A stretch of 46,785 bases of DNA from Dolichospermum sp. FACHB-1091 (GCF_014697585.1 NZ_JACJSB010000035.1:1-46785), one strand, 5' to 3'; counted from the stretch's first letter, positions 25,301-36,207 are shown. The notes: generated by a model from the sequence alone, not told the origin. Translations and numbers: made by a program.

Positions 25301-25817
25301 ATATATTGCCAATATGCTTGAAAATCCTGCTCATTTCTAACAATTCTGTCATATCGCTCATCTTGCCACACAGTGCCTATATGTTTCATCACCTTGGCCA
25401 TCTGTTTAGCACTATAACCTTTGATACTACTCATAATGCTACTAAGAGACCAATACTCATTTTCTGATTTAAGTAAAGGCTGCATCAGTAAATGTACATG
25501 ATCTATCATCACCACAAAGACAAATATCTTATATCTTTGATTATTAAAAAATAAACAACTATTCAAAACTATTTCCCTAGCTTCTGGGTTAAGTTCTAAC
25601 TTTTCCCAAGTATTAAAAGTAATAAAATAACTTGCCCCATCTAACTCCCAATGAGGTAACATCCTATGGTAAATTTTTAACCTTGCTTCTTCCATAACAG
25701 AAAAATATTTTCTAGGTTTATTGTAGGATAGGCATCTTGCCTGCCCTATCTTTATATTTCCCATCCTCTAAACAGAAAATTACATTCTTTTTATTTTTTG
25801 TAGTTTATATACATCTC

Positions 25818-26020
25818 TTATAGTTTACACCTCTTGTGGGGTTCTTATAGTTTATACCTCTTGTGGAGTTCTTATAGTTTATACCTCTTGTGGAGTTCTT
25901 ATAGTTTACACCTCTTGTGGAGTTCTTATAGTTTACACCTCTTGTGGGGTGGGCATCCTGCCCGCCCATTAAAAAAATCCTCTTGTGGGGTGGGCATCTT
26001 GCCCGCCCATTAAAAAAAAT
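25818..26020. repeat. 27-bp tandem repeat followed by two 41-bp repeats
   Basis: Five copies start with TTATAGTTTA at 25818, 25845, 25872, 25899 and 25926 (exact 27-bp period, ending CCTCTTGTGGAG or GGGG). Two 41-42-bp copies (25938-25978, 25979-26020) follow, carrying the palindromic GGGTGGGCATCCTGCCCGCCC core. No spacers, so not a CRISPR. It lies between the RAYT gene and the psaAB terminator. Confidence 0.9.
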
Positions 26021-26046
26021 CCCCCACCTTGAGGCAGGGGATTTTT
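26016..26046 (-). terminator. Terminator of the psaA-psaB operon
   Basis: On the minus strand AAAATCCCC pairs with GGGGATTTT and a run of eight T residues follows, 26 bp after the psaB stop. Confidence 0.85.
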
Positions 26047-26071
26047 AATTACCTACAACCAGTAGTTAAGA

Positions 26072-28303
26072 TCAACCGAACTTACCAGCAGTAGAAGCAA
26101 TGAGGAACGCTGCATAGGTAACGATGTAGCCAACAGTGAAGTGAGCTAAACCAACCACACGAGCTTGAACAATGGAGAGAGCAACGGGCTTGTCCTTCCA
26201 GCGAACCAAGTTAGCTAAAGGAGTACGTTCGTGCGCCCAAACCAAAGTTTCAATTAACTCTTGCCAGTAACCTCTCCAAGAGATGAGGAACATGAAACCA
26301 GTAGCCCAGATGAGGTGTCCAAAAAGGAACATCCAAGCCCAAACAGACAAGTTATTCATGCCGTAAGGGTTGTAACCGTTAATCAACTGAGCAGAGTTAG
26401 CCCAGAGGTAATCACGGAACCAGCCCATGAGGTAGGTAGAGTTTTCGTTGAACTGAGCAACGTTACCTTGCCAAATCCCTAGATGTTTCCAGTGCCAGTA
26501 GAAAGTTACCCAACCAATGGTGTTCAACATCCAGAACATAGACAGGTAGAAAGAGTCCCATGCGGAGATATCGCAAGTACCGCCACGGCCTGGACCGTCG
26601 CAGGGGAACGCATAACCGAAGTCCTTTTTATCGGGCATCAGTTTAGAACCACGGGCATCCAAAGCACCCTTAACGAGTACCAAGGTGGTGGTGTGGATAG
26701 CCAAAGCGAAAGCGTGGTGAACCAAGAAGTCGCCAGGGCCAATGGTCAGGAACAAGGAATTTGTGCCTGAGTTGATGGCATCTAACCAGCCAGACAACCA
26801 AACGTTACCAGCATTGGGGTAAGCGGTGTAAGCAATACTGTCGGGGTTAGACAACAGTACATTCAAGCCATACAAAGCTTTACCTTGGGCAGCTTGGATG
26901 AATTGAGCAAATACTGGCTCAATCAAGATTTGTTTTTCAGGAGTACCGAAGGCCACAACTACGTCGTTGTGAACGTATAAGCCCAAGGTGTGGAAGCCTA
27001 AGAAGAGAGATACCCAGCTAAGGTGGGAGATGATCGCTTCTTTGTGCTGTAACATCCGGTCAAGAACGTTACCTTTGTTTTGTTCGGGGTCGTAGTCACG
27101 AACCCAGAAGATTGCTGCGTGAGCAAAAGCACCAACCATCAAGAAACCAGCGATGTACTGGTGGTGGGTGTACAGCGCTGCTTGTGTTGTGTAGTCCTTA
27201 GCGATGAAGGCATAAGGAGGCAGAGCGTACATATGCTGCGCTACCAAGGAACAAATAGTTCCCAAAGATGCCAAAGCTAATGACAACTGGAAGTGCAGGG
27301 AATTGTTGATGGTGTCGTAAAGACCTTGGTGGGGCAGGTTGAACTGACCTTCGCTCTTGCTACCGGGAACTAAACCAGATTTGGAGTTCAGCATTTCTTT
27401 GATGCTGTGACCAATTCCGAAGTTAGTCCGGTACATATGACCAGCAATGATGAACAAAACTGCGATCGCCAAGTGGTGGTGAGCCATGTCAGTCAACCAC
27501 AAGGATTCTGTTTGGGGGTGGAAACCGCCCAAGAAGGTGAGAATCGCAGTCCCAGCACCGGTGGAAGTACCAAATAAATGGCCAGCGGTGTCAGGGTTTT
27601 GAGCGTAAACGCCCCAGTTACCTGTGAAGAAAGGAGTTAAACCTGCTGGATGGGGAGCTACATTCAGGAAGTTATCCCAACCCACGTGAATACCACGGGA
27701 TTCAGGAATAGCAACGTGAACCAAGTGACCAGTCCAAGCTAAGGAGCTAACACCGAACAAACCAGCGAGGTGGTGGTTCAGACGGGGTTCAGCGCTCTTG
27801 AACCAAGAGAGGCTAGGACGGAACTTGGGTTGTAAATGTAACCAACCAGCAAATAGGAACAATGCTGCCAACAGGAGCAAACCAACGGAACCAGTGTATA
27901 GTTCTGTGTTTGTCCGCATCCCGATGGTGTACCACCAGTGGTAAACACCGGAGTAAGCGATGTTTACGGGGTTGCTTGCACCCGCTTGGGTGAAAGCTTC
28001 AATTGCTGCTTCACCGAAGTGAGGATCCCAAATTGCATGGGCAATGGGACGGACGTGCAGGGGATCTTTAATCCACTGTTCAAAGTTACCTTGCCAGGCC
28101 ACGTGGAACAGGAGGCTCGATGCCCACAGGAAGATGATTGCCAAGTGACCGAAGTGCGTAGCGAAAATCTTTTGGTAAAGATTCTCTTCCGTCATGCCAT
28201 CGTGGCTTTCAAAGTCGTTGCCTGTAGCGATCGCATACCAAATCCGACGCGTAGTCGGGTCCTGTGCGAGATCCTGGCTAAATTTTGGAAATTTTGTTGC
28301 CAT
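26072..28303 (-). CDS. psaB: Photosystem I P700 chlorophyll a apoprotein A2
   Basis: Core subunit of photosystem I. With PsaA it binds P700, the A0/A1 acceptors and the 4Fe-4S cluster FX in the thylakoid membrane. 743 residues with eleven membrane helices. The FX-binding loop [20 protein letters not shown] carries the two cluster cysteines. The start [20 protein letters not shown] is the standard N-terminus. It lies 120 bp downstream of psaA in the usual operon order. Codon use is strongly biased and GC-richer than the island, as expected for a very highly expressed gene. Confidence 0.98.
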   Translation of the reverse strand: MATKFPKFSQDLAQDPTTRRIWYAIATGNDFESHDGMTEENLYQKIFATHFGHLAIIFLWASSLLFHVAWQGNFEQWIKDPLHVRPIAHAIWDPHFGEAAIEAFTQAGASNPVNIAYSGVYHWWYTIGMRTNTELYTGSVGLLLLAALFLFAGWLHLQPKFRPSLSWFKSAEPRLNHHLAGLFGVSSLAWTGHLVHVAIPESRGIHVGWDNFLNVAPHPAGLTPFFTGNWGVYAQNPDTAGHLFGTSTGAGTAILTFLGGFHPQTESLWLTDMAHHHLAIAVLFIIAGHMYRTNFGIGHSIKEMLNSKSGLVPGSKSEGQFNLPHQGLYDTINNSLHFQLSLALASLGTICSLVAQHMYALPPYAFIAKDYTTQAALYTHHQYIAGFLMVGAFAHAAIFWVRDYDPEQNKGNVLDRMLQHKEAIISHLSWVSLFLGFHTLGLYVHNDVVVAFGTPEKQILIEPVFAQFIQAAQGKALYGLNVLLSNPDSIAYTAYPNAGNVWLSGWLDAINSGTNSLFLTIGPGDFLVHHAFALAIHTTTLVLVKGALDARGSKLMPDKKDFGYAFPCDGPGRGGTCDISAWDSFYLSMFWMLNTIGWVTFYWHWKHLGIWQGNVAQFNENSTYLMGWFRDYLWANSAQLINGYNPYGMNNLSVWAWMFLFGHLIWATGFMFLISWRGYWQELIETLVWAHERTPLANLVRWKDKPVALSIVQARVVGLAHFTVGYIVTYAAFLIASTAGKFG

Positions 28304-28351
28304 AGGTGTGATCTGTCCTCTGACCTTTAGCCATCAAGTGTCAGCAAAATT

Positions 28352-28413
28352 TTAGATTCTAGATTTTGGATTTTGGATTGAATCTAAAATCTTAGAATCC
28401 AAAACCCAAAATT
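28352..28413. repeat. Palindromic AT-rich repeat between psaA and psaB
   Basis: TTTTGGATTTTGGATT (28364-28379) pairs with AATCCAAAACCCAAAA (28396-28411), allowing one mismatch. It is built from the ATTTTGGATT-type heptamer repeat common in Nostocales. The hairpin may affect mRNA processing or the psaA:psaB ratio; this is inference. Confidence 0.7.
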
Positions 28414-28423
28414 CTACTGATTT

Positions 28424-30682
28424 TTATCCTACTGAAAGGATGTGTGCGTGGAAGAATGCCCAAGTGGTGGCGATTCCTCCTAATAGGTAGTGAGCCACAC
28501 CTACAGCCCGACCTTGAGTGATGCTCAGTGCGCGAGGCTGAATTGTTGGGGCTACTTTCAGTTTATTGTGCGCCCAAACGATGGACTCAATTAATTCTTG
28601 CCAGTAGCCACGACCGCTGAACAAGAACATTAAGCTGAACGCCCAAACAAAGTGAGCGCCTAAGAACATTAGCCCGTAAGCGGACAATTCTGTTCCGTAG
28701 GAGTTAATTACTTGTGTAGCTTGCGCCCACAGGAAGTCACGTAACCAACCATTGATGGTGATAGCGCTTTCTGCAAAGTTGCCACCAGTAATGTGGTTTA
28801 CTGTGCCATCTGGGTCTACTGTTCCCCAGACATCAGATTGCATCTTCCAGCTAAAGTGGAAAATTACAATTGATAGGGAGTTATACATCCAGAACAGTCC
28901 CAGGAAGATATGATCCCAACCGGAAACTTGGCAAGTACCGCCACGACCTGGACCATCGCAAGGGAATCGGAAGCCTAAATTAGCCTTGTCTGGAATCAGA
29001 CGAGAACTGCGGGCGTACAATACACCTTTAAGCAAGATGAGAACAGTAACGTGAATGGTGAATGCGTGGATGTGGTGAACCATGAAGTCCGCTGTACCCA
29101 ATGTAATGGGCATCATAGCGATCTTATCGCCGATAGCTACAATTCCACCACCAAAAGCATGACTAACTACTTGGAGAGCGTTAGGTGCTGTGTTACCAGG
29201 AGCTAATGTGTGCAGGTTTTGCACCCACTGAGCAAATACTGGCTGTAATTGAATTGCGCTGTCGGAGAACATATCTTGGGGACGACCCAAAGCACGCATG
29301 GTGTCATTGTGAATGTACAAACCAAAGCTGTGGAAGCCTAAGAAAATACAAACCCAGTTAAGGTGAGAAATGATAGCGTCACGGTGACGAATCACGCGAT
29401 CTAATACGTTGTTTTGGTTAACAACAGGATCGTAATCCCGCACCATGAAGATGGCTGCGTGAGCCGCACCACCAACAATCAAGAAACCACCGATCCAAAT
29501 ATGGTGAGTGAAGATACACAATTGTGTTGCGTAGTCCGTCGCCAAGTAAGGATAGGGAGGCATCGCGTACATATGATGGGCGATGATGATTGTCAATGAA
29601 CCCAAGAAAGCTAGGTTAGTAGCCAATTGAGCGTGCCAAGAGGTGGTGAGGTTTTCGTAAAGACCTTTGTGACCTTCGCCAGTGAAAGGACCTTTATGAG
29701 CTTCTAGAATATCTTTGATGCTATGACCGATACCCCAGTTGGTACGGTACATATGACCAGCAACGATGAACAGTACAGCGATCGCTAGGTGGTGATGAGA
29801 AATATCAGTCATCCACAAGCCGCCTGTAACTGGGTTTAAACCACCCTTAAATGTGAGGATATCAGCATAAGCTCCCCAATTTAAGGTGAAGAAAGGTGTT
29901 AAACCACTAGCGAAACCAGGGTAAAGTTCTGCCATTTTTGCTGTATCAAACAGCAACTCATGAGGCAGAGGGATGTCCTTAGCTGCTACACCTGCATCTA
30001 ACAGTTTGTTGATTGGTGCAGATACATGGATTAAGTGACCAGCCCATCCCAAAGAACCGCAGCCTAGCAACACTGATAAGTGATGGTTCAGCATTGACTC
30101 CACATTCTGGAACCATTCCAGTTTAGGAGCGCGTTTGTGGTAATGAAACCAGCCAGCAAATAAGAACAAGCCTGCTAATACCAAGCCGCCAATTGCAGTT
30201 ACATATAGCTGGTAGGAGCTAGTGATACCCCAGCCACGCCATACTTGGAACAAGCCGGAGGTGGTTTGAATGCCGCGGAAACCGCCGCCCATATCACCGT
30301 TTAAAATGTCTTGTCCAACAATAGACCAAACTGTCTGAGCGCTGGGCTTGACTCCTAATGGATCAGCCAGCCAAGCTTCGTAGTTAGAGAACTTAGCGCC
30401 ATGGAATAACATTCCGCTCAACCAGATTGCTACTACAGCCAAATGGCCGAAGTGAGCGGCGAATATCTTGCGGGAGATGTCTTCTAAATCGCTTGTATGT
30501 GTATCAAAATCATGGGCGAGGGCGTGGAGGTCCCAAATCCAGGTTGTGGTTTTTGGTCCTCTGCTTAAGGATCTGTCAAAATGCCCTGGCTTTGCCCATT
30601 TTTCAAATGAGGTAGGAACCGGGTCATTGTCAACGATCACTCTTGCCTTTTTTTCCTCTCGCTCCGGAGGACTAATCGTCAT
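28424..30682 (-). CDS. psaA: Photosystem I P700 chlorophyll a apoprotein A1
   Basis: Partner of PsaB in the photosystem I reaction-centre heterodimer. 752 residues, the standard length. The FX loop [19 protein letters not shown] has both cysteines, and [20 protein letters not shown] and the C-terminal helices match the family. The ATG is preceded by GGAGGT at good spacing. It is the first gene of the psaA-psaB operon, whose promoter must lie in the 530-bp spacer upstream. In cyanobacteria psaAB is light-regulated from such an upstream region. Confidence 0.98.
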   Translation of the reverse strand: MTISPPEREEKKARVIVDNDPVPTSFEKWAKPGHFDRSLSRGPKTTTWIWDLHALAHDFDTHTSDLEDISRKIFAAHFGHLAVVAIWLSGMLFHGAKFSNYEAWLADPLGVKPSAQTVWSIVGQDILNGDMGGGFRGIQTTSGLFQVWRGWGITSSYQLYVTAIGGLVLAGLFLFAGWFHYHKRAPKLEWFQNVESMLNHHLSVLLGCGSLGWAGHLIHVSAPINKLLDAGVAAKDIPLPHELLFDTAKMAELYPGFASGLTPFFTLNWGAYADILTFKGGLNPVTGGLWMTDISHHHLAIAVLFIVAGHMYRTNWGIGHSIKDILEAHKGPFTGEGHKGLYENLTTSWHAQLATNLAFLGSLTIIIAHHMYAMPPYPYLATDYATQLCIFTHHIWIGGFLIVGGAAHAAIFMVRDYDPVVNQNNVLDRVIRHRDAIISHLNWVCIFLGFHSFGLYIHNDTMRALGRPQDMFSDSAIQLQPVFAQWVQNLHTLAPGNTAPNALQVVSHAFGGGIVAIGDKIAMMPITLGTADFMVHHIHAFTIHVTVLILLKGVLYARSSRLIPDKANLGFRFPCDGPGRGGTCQVSGWDHIFLGLFWMYNSLSIVIFHFSWKMQSDVWGTVDPDGTVNHITGGNFAESAITINGWLRDFLWAQATQVINSYGTELSAYGLMFLGAHFVWAFSLMFLFSGRGYWQELIESIVWAHNKLKVAPTIQPRALSITQGRAVGVAHYLLGGIATTWAFFHAHILSVG

Positions 30683-31211
30683 TCGACCTCCTCTCTATAA
30701 GGAATGGGGAATCATGAATACCACCTAGAATAACACAGTCGCTGTTTTCAGATTGCTCTGGTCTGGCGATGCGGTTGTCGTGTGGAAAAGAAAAGTTGTT
30801 TCTGTTGAATTATAGAGTCTGAACTTGCACATTGTTATACACCTGTTAACAATAATTAAAAATAGCCAAATTTATGGTCTCATCTACTTTACAAATTCAT
30901 ATATTGTCCAAATGTCAATAGATTCTTCATTTAATTTACAAATAACAACGATTTGTAAAAATTATGATTTATACTTAAAGCAGCTTAAAACCTTGCTATT
31001 CAAGGACTTTTGAACAAATTTGGCAGTCTAAAAGCAAATTCTTGTCCGGAAATTCAGTCAAAAAAATTACTTATTTGCCATTGTAATCAGAAAAAAGTCA
31101 GTAAATTTATAACTCCGGCCATAGATTTATGTTTTTATTCCATAGTCCATGAGTCATAATTTGCGTCACAATGATTGCGTTAATTGTTAAAAACTATTAC
31201 AGGATCAAAAC
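30683..31211. other. Divergent promoter region of psaAB and the lipoprotein gene
   Basis: About 530 bp of AT-rich DNA without a credible gene. It must contain the psaAB promoter (leftward) and the promoter of the lipoprotein gene (rightward). I see no HIP1 site or dispersed repeat and cannot place promoter boxes reliably. Confidence 0.6.
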
Positions 31212-32591
31212 ATGAACACTGGGTGGAGAAAATCTTTTCAGCAACTTTTGTCAAAGAGACTCCCAATTATTAAATGGGTTGTCGCGTTAGTTCTAGTTGT
31301 GAGTTTAAGCAGTTGCGCTGAAGCAGCAAGCAGCAAAGAACCATCTATTCAGCCCCAAGTTAAAGCACCACCAGCTTCAGAAATTTCGGGGACGTTTTCG
31401 GAAACTGCACCACCAGATGTTATTCAAGCATTGCGTCCTAGTCTAGAAGGTTATCAACCCCAAGTTAGTATTCTCAGTCCCCAAATAGATGAAGTTCTTC
31501 AGGAAAATACCGTTAACGTGCGTTTGCAGGTTAAGGACTTACCAATATTTAAAGACCCTCAATGGCAACTTGGACCCCATTTGCACCTAATTTTAGATAA
31601 CGAACCTTATATAGCCGTTTACGACTTAAATCAATCGGTAGTATTACCAAATTTATCTCCAGGTACTCATACTCTCCGCGTTTTTGCTTCTCGTCCGTGG
31701 CATGAAAGTTTTAAAAATGAAGGTGCGTATGCTCAAACCACATTTCATATTTTGACGAGAACTGAGGAAAATAATCCTGATGCTAAATTACCTTTACTTA
31801 CCTACAGCCGTCCTAATGGTAATTATGGTGCAGAACCAATTATGTTGGATTTCTACTTAACTAATGCACCGTTGCACAGTGTCGCGGAAACTAATCCTGA
31901 TGATATGATGAGCAACTGGCGTATTCGTAGCACAGTTAACGGTGAAAGTTTTATTCTTGATCGTTGGCAACCAATTTATCTTAAAGGCTTTAAACCTGGC
32001 AAAAATTGGGTAAAACTAGAATTTCTCGATAATCAAGGACAACCTGTAAAAAATGCCTTTAACACCACTGTCAGATTAATTAACTATCAACCCAATGGTC
32101 AAGATACTCTTTCAAAAATTGTTAGAGGAGAATTGACAGCAGATGAAGTCCGTGGCATTGTAGACCAGAATTATACAGTTAAAACTCCAGTTACTCAACC
32201 TAGTTCTACAGAAACACCAGCACCAAAAACAGAACAACAATCAATTCCCGAAGTTAAACCTGCTGACGTTACAGAAACACCAGCACCAAAAACAGAACAA
32301 CAATCAATTCCCGAAGTCAAACCTGCTGACGTTACAGAAACACCAGCACCAAAAACAGAACAACAATCAATTCCCGAAGTCAAACCTGCTGACGTTACAG
32401 AAACACCAGCACCAAAAACAGAACAACAATCAATTCCCGAAGTTAAACCTGCTGACGTTACAGAAACACCAGCACCAAAAACAGAACAACAGTCAGAGGT
32501 AAAAGAATCACTAGAATCAAATCCAAAGCAAGTAGATACAGATTCAGTTCCTCAAACAATGGGAAATATCAAATCTCAACTTAAAGAGTAA
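31212..32591 (+). CDS. Lipoprotein of unknown function with C-terminal 21-residue repeats
   Basis: 459 residues. The N-terminus has a lipobox-type signal: basic start, WVVALVLVVSLSSCAEA, with Cys35 as lipid-attachment site. The body (about 75-300) looks beta-rich, with paired motifs such as GPHLHLILDNEPYIAVYDLN and LSPGTHTLRVFASRPWHESF that resemble an Ig-like or DUF4399-like fold. After residue 332 come four exact and one partial copy of a 21-residue unit (TETPAPKTEQQ... ending PADV). The C-terminal tail is charged. Function unknown; probably attached to the periplasmic side of a membrane. AGGATC precedes the ATG. Confidence 0.78.
   Translation: MNTGWRKSFQQLLSKRLPIIKWVVALVLVVSLSSCAEAASSKEPSIQPQVKAPPASEISGTFSETAPPDVIQALRPSLEGYQPQVSILSPQIDEVLQENTVNVRLQVKDLPIFKDPQWQLGPHLHLILDNEPYIAVYDLNQSVVLPNLSPGTHTLRVFASRPWHESFKNEGAYAQTTFHILTRTEENNPDAKLPLLTYSRPNGNYGAEPIMLDFYLTNAPLHSVAETNPDDMMSNWRIRSTVNGESFILDRWQPIYLKGFKPGKNWVKLEFLDNQGQPVKNAFNTTVRLINYQPNGQDTLSKIVRGELTADEVRGIVDQNYTVKTPVTQPSSTETPAPKTEQQSIPEVKPADVTETPAPKTEQQSIPEVKPADVTETPAPKTEQQSIPEVKPADVTETPAPKTEQQSIPEVKPADVTETPAPKTEQQSEVKESLESNPKQVDTDSVPQTMGNIKSQLKE
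32208..32495 (+). repeat. 63-bp tandem repeat in the lipoprotein gene
   Basis: Four copies of a 63-bp unit (32208-32459) that differ by single bases, plus 36 bp of a fifth. They encode a Pro/Glu/Lys-rich linker. High DNA identity between copies points to recent expansion. Confidence 0.95.
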
Positions 32592-33521
32592 TTAATAAAA
32601 AATACTCAATTGTAAATTTTGAGATAAAATTTCCATTAGTGCTAAACCAGCTACAGAATTACCAGCATGATCTAAAGCAGGACTGTAGCTGGCTATTGCT
32701 CCCTGATTTGGTACTATAGTTACAAGTCCACCACTAATACCTGATTTCATGGGTAAACCAATTTTGATACTATATTCTGCGGAAGCTTCATATAAACCAC
32801 AAGTTAACATGACTGCATTCACAATTTGACGATTTTGATTATTGATCAAACCGCTTTCACAGGCTAGTATTTTTCCCAGTTTCGCTAAATCTTGTACTGT
32901 TCCAGATATACAGCATATTTGTTCATAAACTTCAAGAGCAAATTTAATATTATTGACATTTCCAGCTTCATAGAGACAATTAGTAATATCTATATTTATA
33001 GGAGAACGATTAGCACGAACTGAAGTAAGAACATATAAATCTATATATAGATTAGTACCTGCTAACTTATTTAACCATGTACAAAACAATTGTGTAGATT
33101 CATGGCTATCTTTTCCTGGAAACTTATCAGCGAGAGTAATAGCACCACTATTGATCATTGAATTACGAGGATGTCCATTATCTGCTATTAATTCCGCTAA
33201 AGAATTGAAAGGTGCAGTCGAGGGTTGAATACCAACCCATTGTAAAATCCGTTTTGTAGTGAATTTTTCCAATAAATAGAGTAGAGAAAACGGTTTAATT
33301 GCACTCATAAATGGAAATATACAATCTGTATTTCCTAAACTGTAATTTTCATCTGATTTACAAATTATATTAACAGCAAACCAGTCAGGATTAGCCATAG
33401 CTAATTGGGGAATGCGTTCAATAACTTTTCCTTGTGCTGCTTGGGTTTTTGCTTGTTCCACCCAAATAGATAAATCATGTATATTGATGTTTTTTATTCC
33501 TATCAAAACCTTAGTCCTCAA
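32592..33521 (-). CDS. glsA: Glutaminase (serine-dependent beta-lactamase-like fold)
   Basis: Hydrolyses glutamine to glutamate and ammonia. 309 residues, the usual length. Family motifs are FPFMSAIKPFSLLYLLE with the active-site Ser-x-x-Lys, NSMINSGAITLAD, and the C-terminal GLPMKSGISGGLVTIVPNQG then IASYSPALDHAGNSVAG. The first possible start is TTG at 33521; there is no ATG near the conserved opening INIHDLSIWVEQAK, and a TTG at 33506 is equally possible. The gene stops back-to-back with the lipoprotein gene (adjacent stop codons at 32591/32592). Confidence 0.9.
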   Translation of the reverse strand: MRTKVLIGIKNINIHDLSIWVEQAKTQAAQGKVIERIPQLAMANPDWFAVNIICKSDENYSLGNTDCIFPFMSAIKPFSLLYLLEKFTTKRILQWVGIQPSTAPFNSLAELIADNGHPRNSMINSGAITLADKFPGKDSHESTQLFCTWLNKLAGTNLYIDLYVLTSVRANRSPINIDITNCLYEAGNVNNIKFALEVYEQICCISGTVQDLAKLGKILACESGLINNQNRQIVNAVMLTCGLYEASAEYSIKIGLPMKSGISGGLVTIVPNQGAIASYSPALDHAGNSVAGLALMEILSQNLQLSIFY

Positions 33522-33562
33522 ATCAAGATAAAAAATATAAAATATCCTAATACAAAATACAA

Positions 33563-33591
33563 ATCCCGGACTTATTCAATAAATCCGGGAT
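33563..33591 (-). terminator. Terminator of ilvD
   Basis: ATCCCGGA / TCCGGGAT with a loop that extends the pairing (TTATT / AATAA), 20 bp after the ilvD stop, followed on the minus strand by T-rich sequence. Confidence 0.8.
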
Positions 33592-33610
33592 GTGATATAA
33601 TCAGTTCTTA

Positions 33611-35302
33611 CTAATTAGTAAATAAATTCAAATCTGTCACAGCGCCCACACTACTAGAAGATACCAGTTTGGCATATTTTCCTAATACCCCTTTAGTATA
33701 TCGGGGTGGAAGTGGTTGCCAATTTGCACGACGAGTAGCTAATTCTTGATCTGATACATTAAGTTGTAACAACCGGGCATGAGCATCAATAGTAATGCTA
33801 TCACCTTCTGCCACTAAGGCTATATTACCACCTACAGCCGCTTCTGGGGCAACATGACCGACCACCATACCGTAAGTACCACCAGAAAAACGCCCGTCGG
33901 TAATTAATCCTACAGAGTCTCCTAAACCGGCACCAATAATAGCAGAGGTAGGGGCCAGCATTTCTCTCATACCAGGTCCGCCCTTTGGTCCTTCGTAACG
34001 GATAATAATCACATCCCCTGCTTTGATTTTCCCTGCTAAAATCGCATCTAAACAGGACTCTTCTGACTCAAATACTCTTGCTGGTCCGGTAATGACAGGC
34101 TTTTTAACTCCAGTAATTTTTGCTACTGCTCCTTCCGTAGCCAAATTTCCCTTGAGGATAGCTAAGTGTCCTTGAGCATACATGGGATTATTCCAGGGAC
34201 GAATTACATCTTGGTCTGTCCGTGGTTCTGCGGGGATATCCGCTAAAACTTCGGCCACTGTTTGCCCGGAAATCGTCATACAGTCACCATGGAGTAAGTC
34301 ATGTGCCAATAGCATTTTCATGACTTGGGGAATACCGCCGGCTTTGTGTAAATCTGTAGCTACATATCTACCGCTAGGTTTTAAATCACACAAAACGGGA
34401 ACACGGCCGCGAATGGTTTCAAAGTCGTCTATTGTTAGTTCTACACCAGCAGCGCGGGCAATGGCCAGAAAATGTAAAACTGCATTAGTAGAACCACCTA
34501 CCGCCATAATGACAGAAATGGCATTTTCAATAGATTTACGGGTGATGATTGTCCGAGGTAATATTTGTTTGCGAATGGCTTCAACCAGGACAATGGCCGA
34601 TTTTTCCGTACTGTCGGCTTTTTCTGGGTCTTCTGCGGCCATGGTAGAGGAATAGGGTAAACTCATGCCCATTGCTTCAAATGCTGAAGACATGGTATTG
34701 GCTGTAAACATTCCTCCACAAGACCCTGCACCGGGACAGGCACTACGTTCAACAGCTAACAGTTCATTTTCGTCAATTTTTCCCGCACTGTACTGTCCAA
34801 CGGCTTCAAAGGAACTAACAACAGTTAAGTCTTTACCGTCATAATGTCCGGGTTTGATTGTGCCACCGTAAACAAAGATGGCAGGAATATTCATTCTGGC
34901 CATGGCTAACATTGCCCCTGGCATATTTTTATCACAACCACCAATGGCCAATACACCATCCATACTTTGCCCTGTACAGGCTGTTTCAATGGAGTCAGCG
35001 ATAACTTCCCGTGATACTAGGGAGTATTTCATCCCTTCTGTTCCCATGGAAATACCATCACTAATAGTAATTGTACCGAAAATTTGCGGCATTGCTCCGG
35101 CATTTTTTACAGCGGTTTCTGCCCTTTGTGCCAGTTGGTTAATCCCCATGTTACAAGGGGTAATGGTACTGTATCCATTGGCAATACCGACAATGGCTTT
35201 GTCAAAATCTCCGTCTTGAAAACCAACAGCCCTCAACATGGCTCGATTTGGCGATCGCTGTACCCCCTGTGTGATAGCTTTACTCTTAAAATTGTCTGGC
35301 AT
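33611..35302 (-). CDS. ilvD: Dihydroxy-acid dehydratase
   Basis: Third common step of valine, leucine and isoleucine synthesis; a Fe-S dehydratase. 563 residues, ATG start with [20 protein letters not shown]. The cluster and active-site cysteines are seen in [14 protein letters not shown] and [20 protein letters not shown], and further conserved stretches are [19 protein letters not shown] and [20 protein letters not shown]. It stands alone with its own terminator. The N-terminal part carries a HIP1 site near 35240. Confidence 0.96.
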   Translation of the reverse strand: MPDNFKSKAITQGVQRSPNRAMLRAVGFQDGDFDKAIVGIANGYSTITPCNMGINQLAQRAETAVKNAGAMPQIFGTITISDGISMGTEGMKYSLVSREVIADSIETACTGQSMDGVLAIGGCDKNMPGAMLAMARMNIPAIFVYGGTIKPGHYDGKDLTVVSSFEAVGQYSAGKIDENELLAVERSACPGAGSCGGMFTANTMSSAFEAMGMSLPYSSTMAAEDPEKADSTEKSAIVLVEAIRKQILPRTIITRKSIENAISVIMAVGGSTNAVLHFLAIARAAGVELTIDDFETIRGRVPVLCDLKPSGRYVATDLHKAGGIPQVMKMLLAHDLLHGDCMTISGQTVAEVLADIPAEPRTDQDVIRPWNNPMYAQGHLAILKGNLATEGAVAKITGVKKPVITGPARVFESEESCLDAILAGKIKAGDVIIIRYEGPKGGPGMREMLAPTSAIIGAGLGDSVGLITDGRFSGGTYGMVVGHVAPEAAVGGNIALVAEGDSITIDAHARLLQLNVSDQELATRRANWQPLPPRYTKGVLGKYAKLVSSSSVGAVTDLNLFTN

Positions 35303-35436
35303 CTATTTTTTTCCTTGTTTAGGATTATTGTTTAGTTGTGAGTATCCTACTAAATTTAATCAGATTTCTAGGGTAATTAACCGCAGATGAACGCAGATGA
35401 ACGCAGATAGAAAATGATGATTGAATGAATTTTAGA

Positions 35437-36207
35437 TTAGAAGGGTAGAAACTGTAATAAGACTGAACCTAAACTCCCCACAAAATCCATAAAGCTGGGT
35501 TTACCCACATTGACTTTTTCTGTGTAGGGCGTTTTTAATTCTATAATGAAAGCTTGCGCTGTTTTCAGTCCTTCAGTATTTTTGACTTCTGCAAATAATT
35601 CTGCTGCTTTTTGGGCATCTTCTAAAGCCCTTTTTCTGTCTAAACCTTGATAACTAGCGACACCACGGGCTAAATATGCTCCAGCATAATCTGGTTTGAG
35701 AGCGATCGCTTGGCTAAAATAATCAATAGCTGATTTAAGATTACCTTTTTCTGCATCTGCTAAACCCCAGGCGTAAAAATCTTCTGCTTTTGCAATTTGC
35801 GAAGGTATCCCTACCGCACCTTGAAAGTTTGTCCCTGTTATATTAGCACCTTTCAACTCAGCATTCATTAACAAGGTGTTTCTTAAATCAGCACCAGTTA
35901 AGTTTGCACCACTGAGTTTAGCTTCGCTTAAATTCACACCAAATAAATTTGCTCCGCTTAAATTTGCCCCTCGTAAATCCGCACCAGTCAAGTTAGCACG
36001 ACTCAGATTCGCACCAGCAAGATTAGCACCGCTTAAATTTGCTCCGGCTAAGTCAGCCATGACTAAACCAGCATTGGTGAGAAGACATCTTGGACATTCT
36101 TTACTTGCTAATAACTGTCTTATATCTTCATAATTTGCAGCTTCAACTGTACTGACTAGGCTGGCCGTAAATAAAAATACAGATACGGCCAAAATTCTAC
36201 TGTTCAT
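35437..36207 (-). CDS. Exported pentapeptide-repeat plus TPR-like protein
   Basis: 256 residues. A signal peptide (MNSRILAVSVFLFTASLVST...EA) precedes a CPRCLL motif, then about 16 pentapeptide repeats of the A(D/N)LxG type (residues 50-130), then two or three TPR-like helical repeats (AEKGNLKSAIDYFSQAIALK onwards). Pentapeptide repeats form a right-handed beta helix. Many such proteins exist in cyanobacteria with unknown roles. The C-terminus is hydrophobic (VGSLGSVLLQFLPF). The gene is divergent from the DsbA-like gene. Confidence 0.85.
   Translation of the reverse strand: MNSRILAVSVFLFTASLVSTVEAANYEDIRQLLASKECPRCLLTNAGLVMADLAGANLSGANLAGANLSRANLTGADLRGANLSGANLFGVNLSEAKLSGANLTGADLRNTLLMNAELKGANITGTNFQGAVGIPSQIAKAEDFYAWGLADAEKGNLKSAIDYFSQAIALKPDYAGAYLARGVASYQGLDRKRALEDAQKAAELFAEVKNTEGLKTAQAFIIELKTPYTEKVNVGKPSFMDFVGSLGSVLLQFLPF

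Larger units (their letters stand above)
24958..25695 (-). pseudogene. RAYT-type (Y1/TnpA-REP) transposase gene split by a MITE
   Basis: The 5' part (25695 to 25301) encodes a typical RAYT: MLPHWELDGASYFITFNTWE, the HUH motif MIDHVHLLMQP, SSIKGYSAKQ and the likely tyrosine region WQDERYDRIVRNEQDF. The frame is broken at TGG-CAA-TAT-ATC by the 214-bp element at 25087-25300. Removing it with one ATATAT copy restores the expected continuation, YWQYIRQNPVEAGLSSTPD. After that the sequence runs to a stop at 24958 through a second repeat end, so the true C-terminus may also be lost. The ATG at 25695 is preferred because upstream codons come from a dispersed repeat. Confidence 0.82.

Noticed and set aside
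25818-25952. Possible CRISPR array
   Set aside because: The 27-bp units are head-to-tail with no spacers between them, and there are no cas genes nearby. It is a plain tandem repeat.
30825-31013. 62-codon ORF upstream of the lipoprotein gene
   Set aside because: AT-rich, no ribosome binding site, random-looking hydrophobic composition; more likely part of the psaAB promoter spacer.
32195-32383. Minus-strand ORF with repeated SGIDCCSVFGAGVS
   Set aside because: It is the antisense translation of the 63-bp repeat in the lipoprotein gene.
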